From: Neoroseomonas lacus
GTDB lineage: Bacteria > Pseudomonadota > Alphaproteobacteria > Acetobacterales > Acetobacteraceae
Direction: 5' to 3'
DNA: 64,000 nt
Assembly (NCBI RefSeq): GCF_014644535.1
Contig: NZ_BMKW01000004.1
Coordinates: 186,001 to 250,000 of the forward strand
Shown here: positions 35,001-43,255 of the stretch, piece after piece
How positions within the stretch are numbered: the first letter of the stretch is position 1
Layout: the number at the start of each line of letters is the position of its first letter
Notes under the pieces: model-generated
The model's database searches: none
Seen by the model: only the letters and a program-made list of their open reading frames with translations
What the model was told of the DNA's origin: nothing
Position numbers and translations under genes: made by a program

Positions 35001-36206
35001 GTCGGCAACAAGCTGGTCTATTCGGCGCATGACTACCCGAATTCGGTCTATGCGCAGCCGTGGTTCCAGGGGGCGGATTTCCCGGCCAATCTGCCGGCTA
35101 AATTCGACCAGATGTGGGGCTACATCTACAAGGAAGGCATCGCGCCGGTTTATCTCGGCGAGTTCGGCACCAAGCTGACCGATCCCAAGGATGTCGCCTG
35201 GTTCGAGGCGATCACCTCCTACCTGTCGGGGGATCTCGACAACAATGGAACCCACGATCTGGCCGGCGGCGACCTTGGTGTGAGCTGGACCTACTGGTCG
35301 TGGAACCCGAATTCCGGCGATACCGGCGGCATCCTGCAGGATGACTGGCGCACGGTGAATGAGAACAAGATGGTCTATCTGCGGCCCATCGAGTTCGACC
35401 TGCCGGACGAGGCCACCGGCGGCACAACGGCCTATGCAACCTTCGAGGTGAAGCTCTCGGCCGCGGCGGTGACGGCGGTGACGGTGGATTACCATACCGC
35501 CTCGGGTTCGGCCTCTGCGGCGGATTTCACCGCGGCGACCGGCACGGTGACCTTCGCTGCCGGTGAGACCTCCAAGATCATCAAGATCGCCATCATTGGC
35601 GACACGGTCGATGAGGCGAATGAGGCCTTCAGCATCGTCCTGGGCAACCCGGTACGGGCGACGATCGCCGACGGCAAGGGTGTGGCCACGATCATCGACG
35701 ATGATCCGACCGCCGCTGACGCGGCCGCGCTCGGCGCGGAGGCTGGCCGCATCCTACAGGGCACCGGGATCGCCGATACGATGACCGGCGGGCTGGGCGC
35801 CGACACGCTGACCGGTCTTGGCGGCAAGGACGTCCTCGTCGGCGGGGCCGGGGACGATATCCTCTATGGTGGCGCTGGTGCCGATACGCTGACGGGCGGC
35901 ATCGGGGCCGATCATTTCGTCTTCGCTGTGGGCGATCTTGGCACGGACCGGATCACCGATTTCAACGCGCTGGATGGTGGGGCCGCGGAAGGCGACAGGC
36001 TCGTCATCAACGCGCCGATGGTTGGCGATTTCGTCTATCGTGGCAGCACGGCATTCACCGGCGGCAGTGACAACAGCGAGGCGCGCGTGTCGGGCAGCAC
36101 GGTGCTGATCGACGTCAATGGCGACGGGGCCGCCGATATCTCGGTGGCGTTGACCGGGCTGACCAAGGCGGGCCAGCTCTCGGCGAACGACTTCCTGTTC
36201 GGCTGA
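32052..36206 (+). CDS. Type-I-secreted modular endoglucanase (GH5) with CBM2, Calx-beta and RTX domains
   Basis: A 1384-residue protein from GTG 32052 without signal peptide. Order: three imperfect N-terminal repeats of about 100 residues (each with a DPATDxxDF-like core and a TLTGVxLGQL-like end, residues 1-320); a partial Calx-beta; a CBM2 cellulose-binding domain (about 412-513); two full Calx-beta domains (about 515-740). The GH5 domain (about 756-1115) has acid/base Glu919 in LHNEPYNG and nucleophile Glu1037 in LGEFGT. A Calx-beta remainder, RTX nonapeptides (GGAGDDILYGGAGADTL, about 1240-1290) and a serralysin-type secretion end (ADISVALTGL, ANDFLFG) follow. It is predicted to be exported by an ABC type I system not in this window and to cut cellulose or similar beta-glucans. 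Confidence 0.92.
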   Translation: MSEGITTTAGRIVAVDTAAADIVGFEPAHDKLDLGDVSGHNIIVVDTLAGVGFLNPWSGEMIVVQGVALGQLTIDSFVPVINDHLRQCLSGALAWEQGIVKAPNTVYARSHELGQIDKVAFDPATDVVDFRYFGMREQIYMTDSAEGVVISNASTGQALILLGVTKAELTVDNFVFYAAEVREDRIHLQLGFTIVPDSQVLAQGVLLAGTNDWPTGVGSGEAPSGVAGTTFSIAWLYGTSPVLDFDPATDKLDFGWFKAAEFSQTEVNGSTVIVIDGNRQTYTLTGVGLGQLEMSNIVALDSGARAEWQAVLDAAPAPAARPSISISDGHAAIVENIAGTKLTKLTDTQSKAAAGAVTVDYATASDAVTAGSDNAPKTDTLTFAAGETSKTTQVSIPGDTAVATITTGDVATSSGALEYAVTSDWGAGFTATMTVDAGSTALNGWTAEFDATFTITNIWNALIVSHVGNHYVIRNQSYNASVAAGGETSFGFQATSAGSTAVSGLALNGDAAAVTPAISVADATVTEVNSGSSDLAFVVTLSAASSSAVTVAYATANGTATAGSDYTAKTGTLTFAAGETSKIVHVAVTGDMAVEANETVKLNLSAASGATINDGAAIGTIVNDDTATPKLSVGNASVTEGVSGNADLAFTVTLSAASSGPVTVSYTTADGTATAGSDYTATAGSLTFAAGETSKIVHVAVTGDTVVEANETLKLTLSAPSGATIATGTGTGTITNDDLPRITITDTSIAEGDAAGTTGWFSTSGNQIIDSAGNNVQIAGVNWFGFEGNNMSPNGLWARSYKEMMQQMVDEGFNTIRLPFSSDMLHATSQALGIDFNQNPDLRGLTPLQVMDRIVAYAEQVGIKIILDHHRSSAGDGTSSNGLWFDSSHSQADWVSDWQMLAERYADNTAVIGADLHNEPYNGTWGGGGANDWAAAAEIAGNAIGDVNPNWLIFVEGIANYQGQSYWWGGNLMGVRDRPIELDVGNKLVYSAHDYPNSVYAQPWFQGADFPANLPAKFDQMWGYIYKEGIAPVYLGEFGTKLTDPKDVAWFEAITSYLSGDLDNNGTHDLAGGDLGVSWTYWSWNPNSGDTGGILQDDWRTVNENKMVYLRPIEFDLPDEATGGTTAYATFEVKLSAAAVTAVTVDYHTASGSASAADFTAATGTVTFAAGETSKIIKIAIIGDTVDEANEAFSIVLGNPVRATIADGKGVATIIDDDPTAADAAALGAEAGRILQGTGIADTMTGGLGADTLTGLGGKDVLVGGAGDDILYGGAGADTLTGGIGADHFVFAVGDLGTDRITDFNALDGGAAEGDRLVINAPMVGDFVYRGSTAFTGGSDNSEARVSGSTVLIDVNGDGAADISVALTGLTKAGQLSANDFLFG

Positions 36207-36275
36207 TCGGCTTGGCGTTGAAGGGTCTGGAGGCGGCGGGCGCGCAAGCTGCCTCCCACCCAAACGGATGCCGCG

Positions 36276-36522
36276 TCAGGCGAGCATCTTGCGTACCAGC
36301 GGGATCACCTTGGTCGCGTAGCGTTCGATGCCGCGCTGGTGGCGATAGCGATCGATGAGCCGGCCTGCGGTCAGGCCCGCGCGTCCAGTGCATTGAAGGA
36401 GTGCGGCACCGAGTATTGCGGCGCCCGCGACCGGCACGAGCATGAGCGCTACTTCGCCGTGCAGGACATCGACCACACCCCCGCCAAGGCGCGCCGCCCA
36501 GGCCCCCGTATCGGCTGACCGG
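36276..36522. pseudogene. Gene debris: tails of two lost genes
   Basis: No intact gene lies in 36207-36522. On the minus strand 36276 to about 36362 encodes RHQRGIERYATKVIPLVRKM, a C-terminus like that of LLM-class flavin oxidoreductases. On the plus strand about 36390-36520 encodes HERYFAVQDIDH followed by TPAKARRPGPRIG, resembling a CaiB-type CoA-transferase tail. Both lack upstream parts, so they look like remnants of deleted genes. Family assignments are from short motifs only. Confidence 0.3.
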
Positions 36523-37107
36523 TTACGCCGGCGGCAGGCCCGCCTTAATCAACAGGGACCCGCATTGGCGCAACGTATCCGCCGCGCGCGCTTCACCGAG
36601 GTAGCTTCGCGACGCGATGGCGCCCTCGATGACGACCGAGAGCTGGTCAGCCAGCGCCGCCGGATCCGTCGCGCCCGCTTGTTCGGCGAGACGCCGGATG
36701 CGCTCGTGGCAACCCCGTTTGAAGTCGGCGACGACCTGGTAGGTCGGGTGGCCCGGGTCGCGGAATTCCGCCTGGGCCAGCAGCATCGGGCAGCCGCAGA
36801 CGCCCGGCTCAGCGACCTCGACCGCGGTCGCCTCGATCAGGGCGCGCAGGCGCCCCGCCGCATCCTTCGCCTGGGCCAGCGATTCATCGAGCCAGGCATC
36901 GTGCTCGGCCGCGTCCTCGGCAAGGATGGCGGCCACCAGCGCATCCTTGCTCGGAAAGGTGCGATAGAGGCTCATCTTCGTGGCTTCGGCCACGCGGCAG
37001 ACTTCCTCCACGCCGGTGGCGCGGATGCCCTGGCGCTCGAACAGGGCGCGCGCCGCGTCCTGGATGCGTTCGGCCGCCTTCGGTTTGGCGGCAGCGGTGC
37101 CAGCCAT
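36523..37107 (-). CDS. TetR family regulator (of the adjacent RND pump)
   Basis: A 194-residue regulator. The N-terminal helix-turn-helix is ERIQDAARALFERQGIRATG followed by VCRVAEATKMSLYRTFPSKDAL (residues about 12-58). A ligand domain with three Cys (VCGCPMLLAQ) follows. ATG 37107 gives a ten-base spacing from GGAGG; ATG 37116 would sit one base from it. It is divergent from the membrane-fusion gene, with a perfect 15-bp palindrome between, so it most likely represses the pump and itself. Confidence 0.9.
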   Translation of the reverse strand: MAGTAAAKPKAAERIQDAARALFERQGIRATGVEEVCRVAEATKMSLYRTFPSKDALVAAILAEDAAEHDAWLDESLAQAKDAAGRLRALIEATAVEVAEPGVCGCPMLLAQAEFRDPGHPTYQVVADFKRGCHERIRRLAEQAGATDPAALADQLSVVIEGAIASRSYLGEARAADTLRQCGSLLIKAGLPPA

Positions 37108-37160
37108 GGTGCTCATCCCTCCTTGGCGTCGCCTGTGGCGGCGCACAAAAAAGACACTTG

Positions 37161-37208
37161 ATGATACCGACCGGTCGCTCTATTTGGGGACGAACCGGTC
37201 GGTATCAT
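37161..37208. promoter_or_regulatory. TetR operator palindrome
   Basis: Perfect 15-bp inverted repeat: ATGATACCGACCGGT (37161-37175) and ACCGGTCGGTATCAT (37194-37208), spacer 18 bases. Each arm itself contains an ACCGGT core (CGACCGGTCG is self-complementary at the left arm), so two dimers may bind. It lies between the divergent tetR and RND pump genes, ending 13 bases before the pump start. Confidence 0.8.
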
Positions 37209-37221
37209 TTGGAGATAGGCC

Positions 37222-38397
37222 ATGACCTCCCCTTTGCGCAAGGCCCCTGAACCCAACGAAAGCCTATGGATGTCTTGGCTGGCCCGCTTCCAGGGCGCGG
37301 CTGTCGGCGTCGCGATGACGGCTGCGGCGCCCATGGCCCTCGCGCAGCCTACGCCGCCGCCGGTGACGGTGGCGGCCCCGCTGTCGCGCCCCGTCACCGA
37401 ATGGCAGGAACACACGGCGCGGATCGAACCCTCCGCCCGCGTCGAGATCCGGCCCCGCGTCTCCGGCCAGGTGGACCAGGTGCATTTCACCGATGGTGCC
37501 ATCGTGCGGGCGGGTGACCTGCTGTTCACGCTGGATCAGCGTCCCTTCCAGATTGCGCTCGACAATGCGCAGGCCGAGGTGGCGCGCAATGAGGCGCGGC
37601 TGTTGCTCGCGGAACAGCAGGTGGCGCGATACGAGCCGCTCGCCGCCAGCCGGATCGCCCCGCAGGCCGAGATCGATTCCCGCCGCGCGGCGCTTCGGGA
37701 GGCCCAGGCCGGCCTCGCCGCGGTCCGGGCCGCTGAGCGTCAGGCGGCGCTCGACCTGGAGTTCACCGAGATCCGCGCCCCGCGCCCGGGCCGCGTCAGC
37801 GACCGCCGGGTCGATGCCGGCAACCTGGTCCAGCAGGGCCAGACCGTGATGACGACGCTGCTCGCCCTCGACCCGGTCTATGTCACTTTCGACCCCAGCG
37901 AAGCGGAGTACCTCCGCCAGGCACGATCGGCGCGCGCCGGGCTGCGCGGCGCCAGCCTACCGGTGCAGCTTCGCTTGCTGGATGAGAGCGAATTCAGCCG
38001 CGAAGGACATGTCGACTTCGTGGACAGCGCCTTCGACGCGCGCAGCGGCACCATCCGGGTCCGCGCCGTCGTGCCGAATCCGGACCTGTTCCTGACCCCC
38101 GGCAGTTTCGCCCGCCTCCGGCTTTCGACCGGGGAGGAGCCCTCGCTGCTGGTGCCTGATGCATCCGTGATGGCGGACCAGACCGGGCGCGTCGTGCTGA
38201 CGGTCGCCGCCGACGGCACCGTGACGCCGCGCCAGGTGCGGCTCGGCCCGCTCAGCGATGGGCTGCGCGTCGTGCGCAGCGGATTGGCGGCGGAGGATCG
38301 CGTCATCATCGGTGGCCTGCAACGGGCCAGGCCGGGGATGCGCGTCACGGCCGAGCAGGGTCGCATCGGACCCAGCCCGCTCGCCTCCGTCGAATAG
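37222..38397 (+). CDS. RND efflux pump membrane-fusion protein
   Basis: A 391-residue adaptor. A long N-region precedes a signal peptide ending APMALAQ. The barrel-sandwich start is RIEPSARVEIRPRVSGQVDQ and the lipoyl-type part is GDLLFTLDQRPFQIALDNAQ. The hairpin helices run to QAALDLEFTEIRAPRPGRVS. GGAG is seven bases before ATG 37222. It would link the inner-membrane pump encoded next to an outer-membrane channel; no channel gene is in this operon, so it must share one. Confidence 0.93.
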   Translation: MTSPLRKAPEPNESLWMSWLARFQGAAVGVAMTAAAPMALAQPTPPPVTVAAPLSRPVTEWQEHTARIEPSARVEIRPRVSGQVDQVHFTDGAIVRAGDLLFTLDQRPFQIALDNAQAEVARNEARLLLAEQQVARYEPLAASRIAPQAEIDSRRAALREAQAGLAAVRAAERQAALDLEFTEIRAPRPGRVSDRRVDAGNLVQQGQTVMTTLLALDPVYVTFDPSEAEYLRQARSARAGLRGASLPVQLRLLDESEFSREGHVDFVDSAFDARSGTIRVRAVVPNPDLFLTPGSFARLRLSTGEEPSLLVPDASVMADQTGRVVLTVAADGTVTPRQVRLGPLSDGLRVVRSGLAAEDRVIIGGLQRARPGMRVTAEQGRIGPSPLASVE

Positions 38398-38542
38398 CGC
38401 ATGATGGCGTCGGGGCTTGCCGCGGCGCCGCCACACCGAACCGGGGCGATGCTGCGCGTCTGCATCGTCGCCCGACCCCCACCGCCCATCCCGCCCCAGG
38501 GCCGCGCGCATCGCACGTGGCCACGCCCAAGGCATGCCAACG

Positions 38543-41500
38543 ATGCGTCTCGCCCGCTTCTTCATTGACCGCCCGGTCTTCGCCGCGGTCATTTCCATCG
38601 CGATCACCCTGGTCGGCGCGATCACCGCCTTCCGCCTGCCGATCTCGGAATACCCGGAGATCGCGCCGCCGAGCGTGACGATCACCGCGAGCTATCCCGG
38701 CGCCTCGGCCGAGACGATCGCCGAGACCGTCGCCGGCCCGATCGAGCAGGAGGTGAATGGCGTGGACGGCATGCTCTACGTCACCTCCCAATCGACAGGC
38801 GACGGGCGGCTGACCGTCACCGTCGTCTTCCGCCAGGGCGTCAACGGCGACCAGGCGCAGGTGCTGGTACAGAACCGCGTCGCGGTCGCCGAGCCACGCC
38901 TGCCGGAAGAAGTCCGCCGCCTCGGCATCACCGTGCGCAAGGCGAGCCCGGACTTCCTGATGGTGGTCCACGTGACCTCGCCGGACGGCAGCCGTGATCA
39001 TGAATACATCTCCAACTACGCGACGCTGAACATCAAGGATCTGCTCGCGCGCATCGACGGTGTCGGCGACGCGCAGATGTTCGGCGCGCGCGACTATGCG
39101 ATGCGTGTCTGGCTCGACCCGGACCGCATCGCCGCGCGCGGCCTGACCGCCGGCGAGGTGGTGGAGGCTCTGCGCCGCGCCAATGTGCAGGTCGCTGCCG
39201 GTGCGCTCGGCCAGGCGCCGCGCAGCGCGAATGCGGGCGCCTTCGAATTCTCCGTCCTGACGCAGGGTCGCCTCGTCACGCCCGAGGAGTTCGGCGAACA
39301 GATCATCGCGACCGGCGAAGGCGGTGCGCCGCTGCGCCTGCGGGAGATCGCGCGCATCGAGATCGGCGCCGCCGACTACACGGTGAATGCGCTGCTGAAC
39401 AACCAGCTCGCCACCGCCATCGCGGTGTTCCAGCGGCCGGGCAGCAACGCCCTGCAGACCGCGGCCGCCGTCCGCCAGGCAATGGAGGAGGCGGCGCGCA
39501 GCTTCCCACCCGGCATCGGCTACAGCATCGTCTATGACCCGACGCGCTTCATCGCGCAGAGCATGGAAGCGGTCCTGCACACCTTCATCGAGGCGATCCT
39601 GCTGGTCGTGCTCGTGGTCATCCTGTTCCTGCAGAACTGGCGCGCAGCGGTCATCCCGCTGCTGGCCATCCCGGTGTCGATCATCGGCACCTTCGCGATC
39701 CTGCTGGCACTCGGCTTCACGTTGAACACGCTCACCATGTTCGGCTTGATCCTCGCCATCGGCATCGTGGTGGACGACGCCATCGTGGTGGTGGAGAACG
39801 CCGAGCGGCACATGGCCGATGGCCTGTCGCCGCTGGAAGCCGCGCGCAAGACGATGGACGAGGTCGGTTTCGCGCTCATCGCCATCGCTCTGGTGCTGGT
39901 GGCGGTCTTCGTGCCGACTGCCTTCATTCCCGGCATCTCGGGCGCCTTCTACAAGCAGTTCGCGGTGACGATCTCGGTCGCGACGCTGCTCTCGGCGCTT
40001 GTCTCACTCACCCTGTCGCCAGCGCTGGCGGCAATCCTGCTGAAGCCGCACGTCCATCACGACGGCCCGCGCCCATGGCTGCTGCGGCCCTTCGGTGCCT
40101 TTGCGCGCGGCTTCAACTGGTTGTTCGACCGCATGTCGATCGGCTACGGCGGCCTGACGCGGCGGCTGGTGCGCATCCCGGTGTTGCTGATGTTGATCTA
40201 CGGAGGGCTGCTGGCGGCGACAGGTTGGACCGTGACCTCGACGCCGACGGGGCTGATCCCGCCGCTCGACCGCGGGTATTTCATCGCCGCCTTCCAATTG
40301 CCGCCGGGGGCGAATCTCGCCCGCACGGATGCGGTGATCCGCCGCGCCTCCGACACCATCCTGGCGACGCCGGGCGTGGAGAGCGCGGTTGCCTTCGTCG
40401 GTTTCGACGGCGCGACCTTCACCAACGCGCCCAATGCCGGCGTGGTCTTCGCGACGCTCAAGCCCTTCGAGGATCGCGCCGCGCATGGTCTCACGGCTGG
40501 CGGTATCCTCGCCAACCTTCAGGGGCGGTTGATGAGCGACCCGGACGCGATGGTATTCGTGCTCGCACCGCCCTCGGTGCCTGGCATCGGCACCGGCGGC
40601 GGCTTCAAGCTGATGATCCAGGACCGCGCGGGCCACGGCCCACGCGCCATGGAGGCCGCTCTGCATGCGGTGATGGGCGCGGCGAACCAGACGCCGGGCA
40701 TCGCCTTCGCCTTTAGCCTGTTCAACACTGCAACGCCCCAGATCCGCACGGATATCGACCGGGCGCGCGCGGAGATGCTCGGCGTGCCGGTCAGCCGGGT
40801 GCATGAGGCCATGGGCGTCTATCTCGGCTCGGCCTTCGTGAACGACTTCAACCTGCTGGGGCGCACCTGGCGCGTCACCGCGCAGGCCGATGCGCAGTAC
40901 CGCACGGGGGCGGAGGATATCGCACGGCTGCGCACGCGCAGCGACGCCGGGGCGATGGTGCCGCTCGGCAGCCTCGCGACTTTCCACGAGACGTCCGGCC
41001 CTTATCGCATGCCACGCTACAACCTGTTTCCCGCGGTCGAATTGCAGGGCGGGGCGCTGCCGGGAGTGTCGACCGGCCAGGCGATCGCCATCATGGAACG
41101 CGTATTGGCCGAGAACCTGCCGGAAGGCTTCGGCTATGAATGGACCGAGATCGCGCTGCAGGAGAAGATGGTCGGCAACACCGCGCCGATTGCCTTCGGC
41201 CTCGCTGTCATCTTCGTCTTCCTGGTGCTGGCGGCAATGTACGAAAGCTGGCTGCTGCCGCTCGCCATCGTGCTGATCGCACCGATGTCGGTGCTGGCGG
41301 CCCTGTTGGGCGTGCGCCATGCCGGGCTCGACAACAACGTGCTGGTGCAGGTCGGCCTGGTCGTGCTGGTTGGCCTCGCGGCGAAGAACGCGATCCTGAT
41401 TGTCGAATTCGCCCGCGCCGCGGAGCAGAGCGGGGCAACGCGCTGGGATGCCGCGGTCGCCGCCGCGCGCACCCGCCTGCGGCCGATCCTGATGACAAGC

Positions 41501-41725
41501 CTCGCCTTCATCCTCGGCGTGCTTCCCCTGACCATCGCGACAGGGGCGGGAGCGGAGATGCGGCAGAGCCTGGGTGTCGCGGTTTTCTACGGCATGGTGG
41601 GCGTCACGGTATTCGGTCTGCTCTTCACGCCGGTCTTCTACGTGGTCGCCCGTGCGATGGCGCGACGGCGGGTGGCGCCGGCGCCGGCCGATGCCGCGAC
41701 AGAGGCGTTCGCAACCCGACCCTGA
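38543..41725 (+). CDS. RND efflux pump inner-membrane transporter (HAE1 type)
   Basis: A 1060-residue transporter beginning [20 protein letters not shown]. Motifs are ISEYPEIAPPSVTITASYPG, the proton-relay Asp pair in [17 protein letters not shown] (TM4), and the C-half [20 protein letters not shown]. Twelve transmembrane helices and two large periplasmic loops fit the family. ATG 38543 is preferred over 38534, which abuts the AAGG site. With the adaptor gene it makes a drug or solvent efflux pump under the adjacent TetR regulator. Confidence 0.93.
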   Translation: MRLARFFIDRPVFAAVISIAITLVGAITAFRLPISEYPEIAPPSVTITASYPGASAETIAETVAGPIEQEVNGVDGMLYVTSQSTGDGRLTVTVVFRQGVNGDQAQVLVQNRVAVAEPRLPEEVRRLGITVRKASPDFLMVVHVTSPDGSRDHEYISNYATLNIKDLLARIDGVGDAQMFGARDYAMRVWLDPDRIAARGLTAGEVVEALRRANVQVAAGALGQAPRSANAGAFEFSVLTQGRLVTPEEFGEQIIATGEGGAPLRLREIARIEIGAADYTVNALLNNQLATAIAVFQRPGSNALQTAAAVRQAMEEAARSFPPGIGYSIVYDPTRFIAQSMEAVLHTFIEAILLVVLVVILFLQNWRAAVIPLLAIPVSIIGTFAILLALGFTLNTLTMFGLILAIGIVVDDAIVVVENAERHMADGLSPLEAARKTMDEVGFALIAIALVLVAVFVPTAFIPGISGAFYKQFAVTISVATLLSALVSLTLSPALAAILLKPHVHHDGPRPWLLRPFGAFARGFNWLFDRMSIGYGGLTRRLVRIPVLLMLIYGGLLAATGWTVTSTPTGLIPPLDRGYFIAAFQLPPGANLARTDAVIRRASDTILATPGVESAVAFVGFDGATFTNAPNAGVVFATLKPFEDRAAHGLTAGGILANLQGRLMSDPDAMVFVLAPPSVPGIGTGGGFKLMIQDRAGHGPRAMEAALHAVMGAANQTPGIAFAFSLFNTATPQIRTDIDRARAEMLGVPVSRVHEAMGVYLGSAFVNDFNLLGRTWRVTAQADAQYRTGAEDIARLRTRSDAGAMVPLGSLATFHETSGPYRMPRYNLFPAVELQGGALPGVSTGQAIAIMERVLAENLPEGFGYEWTEIALQEKMVGNTAPIAFGLAVIFVFLVLAAMYESWLLPLAIVLIAPMSVLAALLGVRHAGLDNNVLVQVGLVVLVGLAAKNAILIVEFARAAEQSGATRWDAAVAAARTRLRPILMTSLAFILGVLPLTIATGAGAEMRQSLGVAVFYGMVGVTVFGLLFTPVFYVVARAMARRRVAPAPADAATEAFATRP

Positions 41726-42035
41726 ATCTCCATGTTCACCTTGTTGGCCGGTCGGTCTCGCGATCCCGACCGGTCCACATGGGGCAATCGCCCCCCAACC
41801 ACGCATGGATTGGGTGCCGTCGCCTTCGTGTTCTCATCAAGCGCCGCGTCGGTCGGCGGCGGACACCGAAGGCGCCCTCCGATGACCCAGACCCATCCTG
41901 ACGGCGCCAGGCCATCACCCTCCAGCCCAGTTGGAAGGATGCGCCGAGCCTGTCGGCACGCTATACCGTGCCCTGGCCGCAGCTCCGCGCCGTCAGCCGG
42001 CCCTGCTGAGGCCCATGGTACAGGAGTACCGATCG
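41726..42035. other. Gene-free stretch with one hairpin
   Basis: No gene is supported. Bases 41748-41773 form an 8-bp perfect hairpin CCGGTCGG-N10-CCGACCGG, 22 bases past the RND transporter stop. It could end that transcript. Its arms also share CCGGTCGG with the TetR operator at 37161-37208, so a second regulator site cannot be excluded. The remainder is GC-rich sequence without visible elements, ending in the ribosome site for the next gene. Confidence 0.4.
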
Positions 42036-43070
42036 ATGATTTTCCGGCAACTCTTCGACTCCGTCTCGAGCACCTACACCTACCTGCTCGCCAGCCGTCA
42101 CGGCGGTGAGGCGCTGATCATCGATCCGGTCCTCGAGCGCGTGGACCGCTACCTGAAGCTGATCGAGGAACTCGACCTCAAACTGGTCAAGGCTGTGGAC
42201 ACCCATCTGCATGCCGACCACATCACCGGGCTCGGCGCGCTGCGCGACCACACGAAATGCATCACCGTCATGGGCGAACAGAGCGGTGTCGATGTCGTCT
42301 CGATGCGCGTCGCCGATGGCGACAGGCTCTCGATCGAAGGGCTGAGCCTCGGCGTCATCTACACGCCGGGCCATACCGATGACAGCTACTGCTTCACCCT
42401 GGCCGACCGCGTCTTCACCGGCGACACGCTGCTGATCCGCGGCACCGGCCGCACCGATTTCCAAAACGGCAGTTCCCGCGCGCAGTATGAGAGTATCTTT
42501 AACCGCCTGCTGAAGCTGCCTGACGAGACGCTGGTCTACCCCGCCCATGACTACAAGGGCGACAATGTCAGCACCATCGCCGAGGAGCGCGCCCACAATC
42601 CGCGCCTGCAGGTGAAGTCGGTCGAGGAATACGAGGTGCTGATGGCCGGGCTGAAGCTGGCCAATCCGAAGATGATGGATGTCGCGGTGCCGGCGAACAT
42701 GCGCCAGGGGCTGCATCAGGAGGAAGTCGCCAGGCGTGGATGGGCGGTCGATGCGGCGACGGCAACGACGCTGCTTGGCCGCGCCGACACCATCATGATC
42801 GACCTGCGCGAAGGCGCCGAGCGCGAGCGCCATGGCTGCATCCCCGGCGCGCTGCACGCCGCCTATCCGCACCTGGCCGAGAATATCGGGCCGGGCGGCA
42901 TGTTGCACGAATTGGCGCAGGCGACCGGCAAGCGGCTGCTGTTCTTCTGCGCCTTCGGCGAGCGCTCCGCCATGGCGGTGCAGGCGGCGCAGGATGCCGG
43001 CCTGACCGGTGCCGTGCATATCGAAGGCGGCATGGGCGCCTGGAAGAAGGCCGGCGGGCCGCTGGCCTGA
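42036..43070 (+). CDS. Persulfide dioxygenase (ETHE1-like) fused to rhodanese
   Basis: A 344-residue protein with AGGAG nine bases before ATG 42036. Residues 1-240 are a metallo-beta-lactamase fold: H57-L-H59-A-D61-H62 in THLHADHITG. The ETHE1-specific TGDTLLIRGTGRTDFQNGSS, PAHDYKG and AVPANMRQG are present. It needs Fe to oxidise glutathione persulfide to sulfite. Residues about 260-344 are a rhodanese domain (IDLREGAERERHGCIPGALH) with the active Cys in FFCAFGERS. The fusion couples persulfide oxidation with sulfur transfer in the cytoplasm. Single gene; no BigR-type repressor nearby. Confidence 0.93.
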   Translation: MIFRQLFDSVSSTYTYLLASRHGGEALIIDPVLERVDRYLKLIEELDLKLVKAVDTHLHADHITGLGALRDHTKCITVMGEQSGVDVVSMRVADGDRLSIEGLSLGVIYTPGHTDDSYCFTLADRVFTGDTLLIRGTGRTDFQNGSSRAQYESIFNRLLKLPDETLVYPAHDYKGDNVSTIAEERAHNPRLQVKSVEEYEVLMAGLKLANPKMMDVAVPANMRQGLHQEEVARRGWAVDAATATTLLGRADTIMIDLREGAERERHGCIPGALHAAYPHLAENIGPGGMLHELAQATGKRLLFFCAFGERSAMAVQAAQDAGLTGAVHIEGGMGAWKKAGGPLA

Positions 43071-43255
43071 AGGCCTGCCGAGCCCCCCGGCATTCGACCC
43101 GCATCCTTATCCAGCCCAGCCAATAAGGAAGCTCGGGGCGGGTGCGCGGACCAGTGTGCCGATGGCGGCGACCGCCTCTGCGCCGCCGGTCCCGTGACAA
43201 GTCCTGAGCTCACGGCCCAAGATGCGCGCCGCGCCATTCAGGACCGACTCGCCGC

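Noticed and set aside
35770..35930. Short GC-rich tandem repeats
   Set aside because: These encode RTX nonapeptides (GGxGxDxLx) of the secreted cellulase.
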